Source: an uncultured Lachnospiraceae bacterium
GTDB taxonomy: Bacteria; Bacillota; Clostridia; Lachnospirales; Lachnospiraceae
Length of the DNA stretch: 37,791 nt
Direction: 5' to 3'
NCBI GenBank assembly: GCA_902766825.1
Contig: CACXFB010000019.1
Coordinates: 1-37,791 of the forward strand
Below, in pieces: positions 8,138 through 17,215 of this stretch. The translations under genes were made by a program, and so were the position numbers. Within the stretch, counting starts at the first letter, position 1. The number at the start of each line of letters is the position of its first letter. Below the pieces are notes generated by a model. It was not told the origin of the DNA. It searched no databases and worked only from the letters and a program-made list of their open reading frames with translations.

Positions 8138-9814
8138 CTACTTGGAAAATTCAAGTCTGTTAATCGCACTTACAAGCGCTCTGATTGAAGCTCTTGTAAT
8201 ATTTGAACTTTCACCTACACCAAATGTAGATGCTTTTGTCTTTTTATTCATAAGGTGAATATAAGCAGCTGCTTTTGCATTTGAGCCCTGTGAAAGCGCA
8301 TGCTCTGAATAGTCAAGAATCTTTATGTCAAGATTAAATGCTTCACTAAGTATATTCTTTGCAGCATCAATAGGTCCGTTACCGCAACCATTTAACACTT
8401 TTTCCTCACCTTTAAATGTTACTGTAAGCTCAATCTCGGTATCATTTCCGTTATCCTCATTATCACCGGATTCTGTAATCTTACATCTTCTAAAGTGAAG
8501 AGGTTCTTTTTTATTAATGTAGCATTCATCAAACTTGCTCTTTATCTGTTCAGGTGCAACTTCACCTTGTTTTTCGGCAATCTTTTGTATTACATCCGCA
8601 AATTCCTTATGCATTGTCTTAGGAAGCTTGTAACCATAATAACTGTCCATAATAAATGCAACTCCACCCTTTCCAGACTGGCTGTTAATACGGACAATTG
8701 GTTCATATTCTCTTCCAATGTCACTTGGATCTATCGGCAGATAAGGAACTTCCCAATAAGGATTATTCTCACTTGCCATTGCCTGAACGCCCTTGTTAAT
8801 TGCATCCTGATGTGATCCTGAAAATGCAGTAAATACAAGTTTTCCGGCGTAAGGATGACGTGCATCAATAGGAAGCTTACAACATCTTTCATACACTTCA
8901 ATAATCTCATTAATATGCTCTATTTCAAGTTCCGGATTAATTCCTTGTGAAAACATATTATAAGCTATTGTAAGAATATCTACATTACCGGTTCTTTCTC
9001 CGTTACCAAAAAGTGTTCCTTCAACTCTGTCTGCACCGGCTAAAAGCGCAAGCTCGGAAATTGCCACACCTGTTCCTCTGTCATTATGAGGATGAATGCT
9101 GAGAATTATGCTTTCTCTGTTCTTAAAATGCTTACCCATCCACTCAATCTGGTCGGCATACACATTAGGTGTATTCATCTCAACAGTTGCAGGAAGGTTA
9201 AAAATCATCTTCTTCTCAGGTGTCGGTCCCCACTCTTCCTGAACCGCATTACATATATCAAGTGCAAAATCAAGTTCTGTTCCGGTAAAGCTCTCCGGTG
9301 AGTATTCAAGAATAATATTACCGTCAAAATCCTCGGCATATTTCTTTACAAGCCTTGTTCCTTCAACTGCAATATTAATAATCTCTTCCTTATCCATCTT
9401 AAAAACAACTCTTCTTTGAAGTGTAGAAGTAGAATTGTAAATATGAACTATAACATTTTTAATTCCTTCAATTGCTTCAAATGTTCTCTTGATAAGGTGC
9501 TCTCTGCACTGTACAAGAACCTGAACGGTAACATCATCAGGAATAAGATTTCTATCAACAAGTTCTCTTAGAAAATCATATTCTATCTGAGATGCTGACG
9601 GAAAACCTATCTCTATCTCCTTAAAACCAAGCTTAACCAAAAGATTAAAGAATTCTATCTTCTCTTCAACAACCATTGGTTCAATAAGAGCCTGATTACC
9701 ATCTCGCAAATCAACGCTGCACCAGATTGGTGCCTTTTCAATCTGCTTATTCGGCCATTCTCTCTCAGGATAATCCACAACCGGATTTCTCTTGTACTTC
9801 TTGTAATTTAACAT
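8138..9814 (-). CDS. leuA: 2-isopropylmalate synthase (class II type)
   Basis: LeuA condenses acetyl-CoA with 2-oxoisovalerate in the first committed step of leucine synthesis. The 558-residue length and the opening segment (NPVVDYPEREWPNK) match the longer LeuA form found in actinobacteria, fungi and many Clostridia. Catalytic-barrel motifs are present: SVDLRDGNQAL near residue 33 and HPHNDRGTG for metal binding. The C-terminal 120 residues carry the leucine-feedback domain (NGCGNGPIDA). GGAGA lies upstream of the ATG. The gene follows cdaR by only 28 bp with no terminator or T-box leader between, so it probably shares the cdaA-cdaR transcript, an unusual setting for leuA. Confidence 0.95.
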   Translation of the reverse strand: MLNYKKYKRNPVVDYPEREWPNKQIEKAPIWCSVDLRDGNQALIEPMVVEEKIEFFNLLVKLGFKEIEIGFPSASQIEYDFLRELVDRNLIPDDVTVQVLVQCREHLIKRTFEAIEGIKNVIVHIYNSTSTLQRRVVFKMDKEEIINIAVEGTRLVKKYAEDFDGNIILEYSPESFTGTELDFALDICNAVQEEWGPTPEKKMIFNLPATVEMNTPNVYADQIEWMGKHFKNRESIILSIHPHNDRGTGVAISELALLAGADRVEGTLFGNGERTGNVDILTIAYNMFSQGINPELEIEHINEIIEVYERCCKLPIDARHPYAGKLVFTAFSGSHQDAINKGVQAMASENNPYWEVPYLPIDPSDIGREYEPIVRINSQSGKGGVAFIMDSYYGYKLPKTMHKEFADVIQKIAEKQGEVAPEQIKSKFDECYINKKEPLHFRRCKITESGDNEDNGNDTEIELTVTFKGEEKVLNGCGNGPIDAAKNILSEAFNLDIKILDYSEHALSQGSNAKAAAYIHLMNKKTKASTFGVGESSNITRASIRALVSAINRLEFSK

Positions 9815-9842
9815 TGTTACATCTCCATTTCACTACATATAT

Positions 9843-11267
9843 TTAATTAACATCTGTGACATCATCAGTCGACTTTGTTTTATCATCTGTACCCGAAGAA
9901 TCATCGCTTCCATCGTCTGATGAGTCATCGGTATTACCTGCATCATCGGTTTTCTCTGTTTTGGTATCCCCTGTTGATTCGTCCTCTTTTGTCGAATCTT
10001 TTTTATTATCCTTATTGTCATTGTCCTTCTCGGAAACGACCTGTTTTTGTTCAAATACAACCGGCAGAGTAACTTCATCCATAACATCAATGCCTTCGAC
10101 ATCTGCAAATTTAATAGTCAGCTCTCTGGAACCAAGTCCTATTTCACCTACGTCAACAGACGGCGAAAGCTTATCAATATCCAGCTCTTCTAAAACCTCG
10201 CTAAGTCCTCTTACCTTAACAGAAAGAGCATAATTACTGTCATAATTACATACAACATCATTTGGAAGATTACTGAACTTGACATCCGAGGCCCTAAAAT
10301 CTATTGTCTGTTCTTCTAACTTTCTTACTGTTATCTTTATGTCAGTCTTCTTATCGTTAGAAACTACCTTTGAACCTGTTTCTATAAAGGATGACAGATT
10401 TAGGGTTTCCTCATAATCCTTTGTAAGCAACGATGCATCAACTGTTACATCTACGCTTTCAAGTTTCTTAATATATGACGCATCTGAACCTGCCACACTA
10501 ACTTCTTCCACAGATGTTTCTGTTTTCTCAACTACATATCCATCCGGCATTTCACCTGTAACAACTACGTTAACCGGTACTGTAGTCATATTAATAGGTG
10601 TTCCCTTAACTGAAATGCTGTTAATACTATATTTTATTTCACTTGAAGCTATTCTTCTGTTTTGTGAATCAAATGCAACCGGCTCGCTTATTGTGCTAAA
10701 CTCTGAATTAGCATCCGATACATCAACTATACACTTTATTGAAGCAACATTTGATATTACCTTTGCCGGTCCCTCAACAGTAATTCGGTTAGGACTGATA
10801 CTTATCTCAGAATTACTTATATAATATCCGTCTGCAACTGTTCCCTTAATATTTGCTGAAACAGTATACTGTTTAGTCACGTAATCATCAAGTGAAATCA
10901 TAATTGTTGTGCTCTTATTGTCAACTATTTCAATGTCGACATCCTTATTGCAGGATACTTCAACCGGCACCGCATTTGTTATTGAATTCTTTGATAAATC
11001 GGCAGTTGCCGTAAAATCGCTTGCACTTAGTAAATCAATGATACTTTTCTTTCCCTTAATAACAATGTCAACACTGTCACTTGAATCAATATAATAACAT
11101 TTTCCCTGATTCCTGATTGAATCTTCATTCTGAACCGTAACCTTAACCGAATGAATGGTCTTAGTTATTGTTGGATCATCATAATTAATTATTACAAGCC
11201 ATCCAAGTAATGCAATCAGGATGGCTAAAGCTTTAAGTTTCAGATTGTTTGTCAGAATTTTTTTCAT
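9843..11267 (-). CDS. cdaR: CdaR, YbbR-repeat regulator of diadenylate cyclase
   Basis: CdaR is a membrane-anchored extracytoplasmic protein that modulates CdaA and so c-di-AMP levels. The 474-residue protein has an N-terminal membrane anchor (about 11-27, ending GWLVIINYDDP), then about four YbbR-type beta repeats (about residues 30-405). It ends in a 60-residue tail made almost only of Asp, Lys, Ser and Thr. The ATG lies inside cdaA (35-bp overlap) with a ribosome site (AGGGATGG) in cdaA coding DNA, so the two are co-translated. In many Firmicutes glmM comes next; here leuA does, and glmM is 16 kb away at 27711-29054. Confidence 0.92.
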   Translation of the reverse strand: MKKILTNNLKLKALAILIALLGWLVIINYDDPTITKTIHSVKVTVQNEDSIRNQGKCYYIDSSDSVDIVIKGKKSIIDLLSASDFTATADLSKNSITNAVPVEVSCNKDVDIEIVDNKSTTIMISLDDYVTKQYTVSANIKGTVADGYYISNSEISISPNRITVEGPAKVISNVASIKCIVDVSDANSEFSTISEPVAFDSQNRRIASSEIKYSINSISVKGTPINMTTVPVNVVVTGEMPDGYVVEKTETSVEEVSVAGSDASYIKKLESVDVTVDASLLTKDYEETLNLSSFIETGSKVVSNDKKTDIKITVRKLEEQTIDFRASDVKFSNLPNDVVCNYDSNYALSVKVRGLSEVLEELDIDKLSPSVDVGEIGLGSRELTIKFADVEGIDVMDEVTLPVVFEQKQVVSEKDNDNKDNKKDSTKEDESTGDTKTEKTDDAGNTDDSSDDGSDDSSGTDDKTKSTDDVTDVN

Positions 11268-12126
11268 TCTTACGCCATCCCTTCCTCATTTTAATCGACT
11301 TTGCATCTTTATTGGAACTATGAATATTCTGAAGTTCCATACGAAGCTTATCACCGCTTAGATTTCTAATAAGCTTTCCGTCTCTTGCAACCGATATTCG
11401 TCCTGTCTCTTCAGATACAATTATAGTCAGGCTGTCAGTAACCTCACTAATTCCGACACCGGCACGATGTCTTGTTCCAAGATCTTTGCTAAGATGCATA
11501 TTGTCTGACAAAGGAAGGTAACAGGTAGCTGCCACTATTCTGTTACCACGTATAATTACCGCTCCATCATGAAGAGGTGTATTATGTTCAAAAATATTAA
11601 TAAGAAGCTGACTGCTTATTGCAGAATCAATCTCAATACCTGTTCTTTCGTATTCTGTAAGCAAAACATCCTTTTCAATCACTATAAGTGCTCCGGTATT
11701 GTTTTTTCCAAGTTCAACCGATGCCGCAACCAACTGATTGATTGTGTTTGTAGTCATCTTTCCTTCTTTTTCCCCGTTGTCTTCAAAATAGAAGAACGAG
11801 GCCAGAATCTTTTTACTTCCGAGTTTTTCAAGTGCTCGTCTAAGTTCCGGCTGGAACATAATCATCAGCGCTATAATACCTACATTGATAGTCTTTGCAA
11901 ACAACCACAAAATTACATTAAACTGTAACAGCGCAGCAACAAGCCATATAACTATCAACACGCTTATTCCTTTAAAAAGTCTCCACGCTCTCGTATCCCT
12001 TACCCAGATAATGATATGATAAACAAGAAATGCCAATATCATTATCTCAAGCACATCAGTAATACCTAACTTTGGGAGAACTATCCATCCTAAATATTGA
12101 TTTATTAATGTTTTGATTGTGTTCAT
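11233..12126 (-). CDS. cdaA: CdaA diadenylate cyclase (c-di-AMP synthase)
   Basis: CdaA makes c-di-AMP from two ATP, controlling potassium and osmolyte balance and wall stress. The 297-residue protein has three N-terminal membrane helices (about 20-100) and a DAC domain with both catalytic signatures: LHDGAVII (about 181) and GTRHRAG (about 212). The C-terminal 30 residues are highly charged and overlap the start of cdaR. The ribosome site is weak (GGGA). It lies 60 bp after the upstream membrane-protein gene on the same strand. No ydaO-type c-di-AMP riboswitch was found upstream. Confidence 0.96.
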   Translation of the reverse strand: MNTIKTLINQYLGWIVLPKLGITDVLEIMILAFLVYHIIIWVRDTRAWRLFKGISVLIVIWLVAALLQFNVILWLFAKTINVGIIALMIMFQPELRRALEKLGSKKILASFFYFEDNGEKEGKMTTNTINQLVAASVELGKNNTGALIVIEKDVLLTEYERTGIEIDSAISSQLLINIFEHNTPLHDGAVIIRGNRIVAATCYLPLSDNMHLSKDLGTRHRAGVGISEVTDSLTIIVSEETGRISVARDGKLIRNLSGDKLRMELQNIHSSNKDAKSIKMRKGWRKNEKNSDKQSET

Positions 12127-12186
12127 ATTATTATTCCCAATCCATTATTAGTAAGAATCACATACAAAATCTAATCATTTATACAT

Positions 12187-13284
12187 TTAATCCTCATATT
12201 CATCATCGTAACTGTAATCATTTTCTGCCTCAGCTACTTTTACTGCCTGTCTTGAAAGCACCGGCTGTCTGCTTGTGTTCTGCTTCACAAAATCCATATC
12301 AATCTCATCCACTTCAAAATCATCTTCATTTGTCTCAACGGTAAATGAATCTAAATCGTCCGCACGGGTAATTGTCTTTACTTTATTCTGTGCAGCTGCA
12401 ACCTTAAGCTTTGGAACTGCCTTTACATAATAATAATAGTCATCATCTTCAAATTGAACATTTTCCACACTTGAATAGTCCAGTATCTTAACAAATGCAG
12501 CACTCACATATCCAATAATCGCACCTAAAACCGACCATATTATAAGCCCGATAATAGAAATTTTAACCTCAAGAACCATTGATGCCATAATGAATAAAAC
12601 AATATTAACTATAGCGCCTGAAATAACAGCAATTTCTCCTGCAAAATTGAATTTTCTTGTTCTGATTGCATTAATAAGCAACATCATTCCAACAAGGACG
12701 ATAATATACATATACATCTCTTTGTTAGCTATAAATTCATTCATAATATATCTGTATAACTGAAGTATCTCATCCGGATTAACATTGGTCTCTCCGGCAC
12801 TAATACCTTTACATATTGAGAGAATACTGTACATTACAGTTCCTCCAAGAACACAAAGTGCAGCTATAGGAGATGCTGCCATTCCGAATATCAATGGTAT
12901 TGCATACTGTCCTCCCCAAAGCAGAAGAACCGGAGTGGCAAGAAAGACATATCCATACTTTGAAGAATGTCTGAGCAGGAAAAGCCACAAAATAATATAT
13001 ACAATAACAAATACTGCCGTACATACATATGAAATCTTAAGTAAATCAATACTGCATAAAGCCAGTGCAAAAAAAGTAAGTACCGATACCGGTAAAAAAG
13101 CTCCTACAAGAGCAAGAACAATACATATACCAACTGACGATACTCTGGTATCAAGTCCAATACCGCTTCTTATAGCCAAGAACAATACTAGTGAAAAAAC
13201 AAACTTCAGCACTACATTAGCATACATACTGTATGTCTGATATAAAAGTTTAACTTTATCTCTCATCTCCAACAAATAAGCCAT
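12187..13284 (-). CDS. Polytopic membrane protein of unknown function upstream of cdaA
   Basis: This is a 365-residue protein with about eight to nine predicted membrane helices across residues 25-265. A soluble acidic tail of about 95 residues follows, containing a run of Asp and Tyr (near 275-285). GGAGG is six bases before the ATG. I recognise no transporter signature, ATPase partner or catalytic motif. It lies 20 bp after a second membrane-protein gene and 60 bp before cdaA, all on one strand, so it is probably co-transcribed with the c-di-AMP genes. A role in envelope or osmotic sensing is only suggested by position. Confidence 0.8.
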   Translation of the reverse strand: MAYLLEMRDKVKLLYQTYSMYANVVLKFVFSLVLFLAIRSGIGLDTRVSSVGICIVLALVGAFLPVSVLTFFALALCSIDLLKISYVCTAVFVIVYIILWLFLLRHSSKYGYVFLATPVLLLWGGQYAIPLIFGMAASPIAALCVLGGTVMYSILSICKGISAGETNVNPDEILQLYRYIMNEFIANKEMYMYIIVLVGMMLLINAIRTRKFNFAGEIAVISGAIVNIVLFIMASMVLEVKISIIGLIIWSVLGAIIGYVSAAFVKILDYSSVENVQFEDDDYYYYVKAVPKLKVAAAQNKVKTITRADDLDSFTVETNEDDFEVDEIDMDFVKQNTSRQPVLSRQAVKVAEAENDYSYDDEYED

Positions 13285-13304
13285 TTTATTCCTCCACGAG
13301 CCTG

Positions 13305-13733
13305 CTACTCATTTGCAGTCTCATCCTTAATATTTTTATTCTCATTTTCAGCATCGGTATACATTTCACCAAGCTGTTTCAGCTTTCTGTAATACTTATT
13401 AAGCCTTTTTCTTGAAGTCACAAAAACTTCATTACATGTTATCATGCTGATCATGCAAAAAATCAATAAAAGAATTGCATATATACCAAGTATCTTTATT
13501 CCATACTTTTTGTAATCAAGTGTTATTGCCTCCTTAATAAAGTACTCAATATTATAAAAGCCCACAAGTAAAAGACATAGAATATATCCTCCGGTAACAC
13601 AAAGTACCGTCTTAATAAGATTGAACTTAATATAATCTCCTTTAAAATATTTTCCTAACTGTAAATCAAACCGGTGTCTTTTTTCAAAGATTGCTAGTTT
13701 TGTCATTAGTTTGATTTTTGAATTATTTACCAT
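13305..13733 (-). CDS. Small two-helix membrane protein, first gene of the cdaA operon
   Basis: This 142-residue protein has a basic, amphipathic start, two membrane helices (about 42-65 and 83-105) and a charged C-terminal helix. I use the ATG at 13733 because AAAGG is ten bases upstream; a TTG at 13751 is in frame but lacks a site. It sits 52 bp downstream of a good promoter and 20 bp before the next membrane-protein gene. Function is unknown. Pairing with the following gene suggests they work as a complex. Confidence 0.75.
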   Translation of the reverse strand: MVNNSKIKLMTKLAIFEKRHRFDLQLGKYFKGDYIKFNLIKTVLCVTGGYILCLLLVGFYNIEYFIKEAITLDYKKYGIKILGIYAILLLIFCMISMITCNEVFVTSRKRLNKYYRKLKQLGEMYTDAENENKNIKDETANE

Positions 13734-13784
13734 AAATACCAAACCTTTCAAATTATGTTTTTAAAAGAAAACATATCTTTTCGT

Positions 13785-13813
13785 ATTATAGCACAATGAT
13801 TTTTTCAATACAA
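13785..13813 (-). promoter_or_regulatory. Predicted sigma-A promoter of the cdaA-cdaR-leuA operon
   Basis: On the minus strand TTGTAT (13808-13813) and TATAAT (13785-13790) are spaced by 17 bases. The short leader can form a small hairpin (ATGTTTT with AAAACAT). No other convincing promoter was seen between the genes down to leuA. Confidence 0.6.
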
Positions 13814-13822
13814 GTAAACGCT

Positions 13823-13880
13823 AAAAAAGGATACTTTACTATGTCGTTTTAACACGAAATATAGTAAAAGTATCCTTTTT
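13823..13880 (-). terminator. Terminator after the SPFH gene
   Basis: A long stem pairs about 19 bases on each side (AAAAAGGATACTTTACTAT with its complement, one bulged A). It ends in six T on the minus strand. It separates the SPFH transcript from the cdaA operon promoter, which begins about 10 bp beyond it. Confidence 0.8.
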
Positions 13881-13899
13881 AAGTATTTTAAACCTGCAA

Positions 13900-14841
13900 T
13901 TATTTAGCCGGCTGTTCTTTTACAACCTCTGTCACACTCTTTGCAAGTCCTGCAATTCCCTGAATCTCAGACGGAATAATAATCTTTGTTGCCTGTCCGT
14001 CTGCTGCCTTAGCAAATGCTTCAAGGCTCTTAAGTTTGATTACTGCATCGTCAGCTCCTGCATCTTTAATAAGTGTAATACCTTCTGCATTAGCTTTCTG
14101 AACTGCAAGAATTGCTTCTGCCTGACCTTCTGCCTCACGGATGATAGCTGCTTTCTTAGCTTCCGCTCTTAAGATTGCTGACTCTTTTTCAGCCTCAGCC
14201 TCAAGAATACGGCTTTCCTTATTACCCTGTGCAACAAGAATTGCTGATGCTTTCTTACCTTCTGCAACAAGGATGGATTCTCTTTTTTCACGCTCTGCCT
14301 TCATCTGCTTTTCCATCGCATCCTGAATCTCTGCAGGTGGAATAATATTCTTTAACTCAACACGGTTAATCTTGATTCCCCAAGGATCCGTTGCAAGATC
14401 AAGTGAAGATCTAAGTCTTGTATTAATTGTCTCACGAGATGTAAGTGTCTCATCAAGTTCAAGATCACCAATAACGTTACGAAGTGTTGTTGCTGTAAGA
14501 TTCTCAACAGCCATTATCGGATTATCAACTCCGTAGCAGTATAACTTAGGATCTGTAATCTGATAATAAACAACAGTATCAATTCTCATTGTTACGTTAT
14601 CTTTTGTAATAACCGGCTGTGGTGGAAAATCAACAACCTGCTCTTTAAGTGAAACCTGCTTTGCAACTCTGTCGATGATCGGCCATTTCCAATGAACACC
14701 TACACTCCATGTTTCCTGATAAGCTCCGAGTCTTTCAAGAATATACGCCTTTGCCTGAGGAACAACTTTAATTCCTGATGCAATAAGCACTAGTATTAAT
14801 ACTAAAATAAAAATAATAAGGGGTGCCAAACTATCAAACAT
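13900..14841 (-). CDS. SPFH/stomatin-type membrane scaffold (QmcA/paraslipin-like)
   Basis: SPFH proteins form large oligomeric membrane cages linked to membrane microdomains and protease control. The 313-residue protein has one N-terminal membrane segment (about 8-24) and the stomatin core (VPQAKAYILERLGAY through SLDLATDPWGIKINRVELKNI, about 27-165). A long Ala/Glu/Lys coiled coil follows (about 168-250, AEREKRESILVAEGKK and similar heptads), then a hydrophobic tail. It is 20 bp downstream of an NfeD gene; this SPFH-NfeD pairing is a standard module in bacteria, which supports the call. Confidence 0.93.
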   Translation of the reverse strand: MFDSLAPLIIFILVLILVLIASGIKVVPQAKAYILERLGAYQETWSVGVHWKWPIIDRVAKQVSLKEQVVDFPPQPVITKDNVTMRIDTVVYYQITDPKLYCYGVDNPIMAVENLTATTLRNVIGDLELDETLTSRETINTRLRSSLDLATDPWGIKINRVELKNIIPPAEIQDAMEKQMKAEREKRESILVAEGKKASAILVAQGNKESRILEAEAEKESAILRAEAKKAAIIREAEGQAEAILAVQKANAEGITLIKDAGADDAVIKLKSLEAFAKAADGQATKIIIPSEIQGIAGLAKSVTEVVKEQPAK

Positions 14842-14861
14842 AATATCTTCCTCCTTTAATA

Positions 14862-15311
14862 TTAATTTGCTTTACCCTGTTTTTTTATAACTATAAGCTT
14901 TACGCCTGAGATTGAATCAACCTCAACCTCTGTGCCCGCTTCAATTATAACTGAATCATATTTTGATCTTGCAGTCCATTCCTGACCGTTAAGAACCGCT
15001 GTTCCCGTAAAACTGTTATTATCGATTCTTTCCGTAACCTTTGCAGTAGCTCCAATAAGGCTGTCCGTGTTGGTCTTTTTTCTCTCTGCCGTGAACTTTC
15101 TTGCAAGAGACGGTCTGAAAAGCAAAAGTACAAGAACGGAAACTCCGATAAATACACCTCCGAGAATCAGAATATTATCGGTGAAAAATGAGACAATACA
15201 CGCCGCAAACGCTCCAATTGCAAACCATATTGAAGTTAACGATACGGTTGCAAGCTCAATCAGAAGCATTACAATTGCTATAACAAATAAATAAATCGTC
15301 GCTGTTTGCAT
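14862..15311 (-). CDS. NfeD-family membrane protein
   Basis: This 149-residue protein has an NfeD layout: three to four closely packed membrane helices (about 5-70) and a C-terminal OB-fold domain (about 85-145) with the typical run LIGATAKVTERI and GTAVLNGQEWTARS. I use the ATG at 15311 because the site AGAGGTG fits it, while the GTG at 15318-15320 overlaps that site. It lacks the ClpP-like protease part found in long NfeD proteins. It is co-directional with the SPFH gene and probably helps anchor or regulate that assembly. Confidence 0.9.
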   Translation of the reverse strand: MQTATIYLFVIAIVMLLIELATVSLTSIWFAIGAFAACIVSFFTDNILILGGVFIGVSVLVLLLFRPSLARKFTAERKKTNTDSLIGATAKVTERIDNNSFTGTAVLNGQEWTARSKYDSVIIEAGTEVEVDSISGVKLIVIKKQGKAN

Positions 15312-15390
15312 ATCTATCACCTCTCCTGTGTATATTTTTTAGTTAATCTAATAATACACCTTAAATTAATTAAAAATAATTAGAAAAAAA

Positions 15391-16194
15391 TTAGAATCTC
15401 CTCTGTCTGTATATCTCATACATAAATACCGCTGCCGCAATAGATGCATTAAGCGATTCCACCTGTCCTGTCATAGGTATCTTAACAAGACTGTCCGCAA
15501 GCTTTGAAACTTCATCACTTAATCCTCTTGCCTCATTACCTATAAGAACAGCACATCTTTTATCATATTTAATTGCCGCATAATCATTTTCCCCTTTAAG
15601 ATGAGCCGCATAAAATGAGATTTTCTCTTTCTTTGCCCTTACTATACTGTCTTTTATATCATCCACATATACAAATGGTACTCGAAATATTGCTCCCATG
15701 GTCGATCTTATAACCTTTGGGTTAAATATATCAACCGTCCCCTTAGACATAACAATTCCGTCGACATCCGCTCCTTCTGCCGTGCGGATAATTGTTCCGA
15801 GATTACCTGGATCTCTTATATCTTCAACAAAAAGAATCGTCTTTTTTCCTTCATCAATCATTTTTTCAAAACTGTAATGCGGCTGTTTTGCCACTGTCAG
15901 AATTCCCTGCGGAGTCATTGTTTTTGACACCTTTTCAAATACCTTATCAGATACAATCTCGTAATCTTTATTATCAAAAAAATCTTCCGGCAATTCCCCA
16001 CCATCACCGTTACCTTCTTTTATTTTTTTATAAAAACTTTCACTTATATATGCTTTTATTAAAAGTTCATCAGGAATCTCCCTGCACATTCTTAAACCCT
16101 CAGCAACAAACATTTGTTGTTCGTCCCTCACCTTTGACTTAGTCTGCAGAGCTATCAGCCTTTTAATCTGCTTACCATCCGCACTCTCTATCAT
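15391..16194 (-). CDS. SpoU/TrmH-family RNA 2'-O-methyltransferase
   Basis: This enzyme family transfers methyl from S-adenosylmethionine to ribose 2'-OH in rRNA or tRNA using a knotted fold. The three SPOUT motifs are present: DPGNLGTIIRTAE (about 128), GNEARGL (about 216) and IPMTGQVESLNAS (about 235). The N-terminal 100 residues form the substrate-binding domain typical of the YsgA/RlmB-like branch. I use the ATG at 16194 (267 residues) because GGAGG precedes it by 11 bases and this is the normal family length; upstream in-frame ATGs would overlap the divergent gene's leader. The exact RNA target cannot be told. Confidence 0.9.
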   Translation of the reverse strand: MIESADGKQIKRLIALQTKSKVRDEQQMFVAEGLRMCREIPDELLIKAYISESFYKKIKEGNGDGGELPEDFFDNKDYEIVSDKVFEKVSKTMTPQGILTVAKQPHYSFEKMIDEGKKTILFVEDIRDPGNLGTIIRTAEGADVDGIVMSKGTVDIFNPKVIRSTMGAIFRVPFVYVDDIKDSIVRAKKEKISFYAAHLKGENDYAAIKYDKRCAVLIGNEARGLSDEVSKLADSLVKIPMTGQVESLNASIAAAVFMYEIYRQRRF

Positions 16195-16341
16195 ATACGT
16201 GTATTCCTCCATGTTATTCATATACCGGTCCACACCCTGCATAGCAGTATGTCCAAATACAATTATAAATCTTTTGTGGTTATAATACATCCCCATTTTG
16301 AATTATATTTAACTAACACAACTTTTTTGGTGATCGGTTTG

Positions 16342-17139
16342 ATGACTCTGAAAGAAGTTTTTAACGCAAAAGACAAAAAAATTCTTGCATATACATCCGT
16401 TTTTTTGTGTACTGCATTGCTCATTACTATGTTTTTCTCTCATTCACAAATTAGTCAAAACGGTTTACTTCAGGTCTACAACGTATCATCCCACAAAAAA
16501 CTACCCATATATTGTGTTGACAGCAATGAGCCAAAAGTAGCTCTGTCGTTTGATGCCGCATGGGGCAACGAGGATACTGCCAACATTCTTAAGATACTTG
16601 ACGAAAATGAAGTACATGTTACTTTTTTTATGACCGGAGGCTGGATAGAAAGCTATCCAGATGACGTAAAAGCTATTTACGAAGCCGGACACGATCTCGG
16701 TAATCACAGTGAAAATCACAAACAAATGTCAACTCTTACATATGAACAATGCTTAGACGAACTCCAAAAACCTCATGATAAAGTTAAGGAACTTACCGGA
16801 TATGAAATGACTCTCTTTCGCCCTCCTTACGGCGACTACAACGATACTGTAATAGATTCTGCCAACTCGCTGGGATACCATGTAGTCCAATGGGACGTAG
16901 ACAGTCTTGACTGGAAAGATTACGGCACATCATCAATAATTACTACAGTCTGCGACCACAAACATCTGGGTGACGGTTCTATAATACTTATGCACAATGG
17001 TGCAAAGTACACACCTGATGCACTTGACGCAGTAATAAAGGGAATAAAGAAAAAAGGATATACAATTGTCCCTATCAGCGAACTCATTTACAAAGATAAT
17101 TATGAAATGGACCATGAGGGAAGACAATTTAAAAAATAA
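16342..17139 (+). CDS. Membrane-anchored polysaccharide deacetylase (NodB/PdaB-like)
   Basis: Carbohydrate esterase family 4 enzymes remove N-acetyl groups from peptidoglycan or related glycans using a metal. The 265-residue protein has an N-terminal anchor (about 14-33) and a NodB domain. It has SFDAAWG (the motif-1 Asp pair is replaced by D-A-A, as in PdaB-like sporulation proteins), HDLGNHSENH for metal binding (about 116), RPPYGDYN (about 154), WDVDSLDW and LMHNGAKYTPDAL. I use the ATG at 16342 so that the anchor is N-terminal; the site (GGTGAT) is weak, and an ATG at 16249 is also in frame. A spore-cortex or wall role is likely. Confidence 0.88.
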   Translation: MTLKEVFNAKDKKILAYTSVFLCTALLITMFFSHSQISQNGLLQVYNVSSHKKLPIYCVDSNEPKVALSFDAAWGNEDTANILKILDENEVHVTFFMTGGWIESYPDDVKAIYEAGHDLGNHSENHKQMSTLTYEQCLDELQKPHDKVKELTGYEMTLFRPPYGDYNDTVIDSANSLGYHVVQWDVDSLDWKDYGTSSIITTVCDHKHLGDGSIILMHNGAKYTPDALDAVIKGIKKKGYTIVPISELIYKDNYEMDHEGRQFKK

Positions 17140-17155
17140 ACATTTTGGTTTTTCA

Positions 17156-17184
17156 TTTACGCATGATATGGTATCATGTATTTT
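17156..17184 (+). promoter_or_regulatory. dapF promoter whose spacer is a perfect dyad
   Basis: TTTACG (17156-17161) and TATTTT (17179-17184) are separated by 17 bases. Those 17 bases are exactly CATGATA-TGG-TATCATG (17162-17178), a perfect 7-bp inverted repeat. A repressor binding there would block RNA polymerase. The regulator is not known. Confidence 0.5.
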
Positions 17185-17215
17185 ATAACATTTATAAAGT
17201 AAGGATGTGACCAAT

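Noticed and set aside
9815-9842. A T-box or leader attenuator expected before leuA.
   Set aside because: Only 28 bp separate it from cdaR, and no such structure is seen.
9856-10233. Long open frames opposite the acidic tail of cdaR.
   Set aside because: They are Ser-rich mirror images of the repetitive Asp/Lys/Ser/Thr codons in cdaR, with no ribosome sites.
13734-13899. A ydaO-type c-di-AMP riboswitch upstream of the cdaA operon.
   Set aside because: The leader after the predicted promoter is about 50 bases, too short, and lacks the motif.
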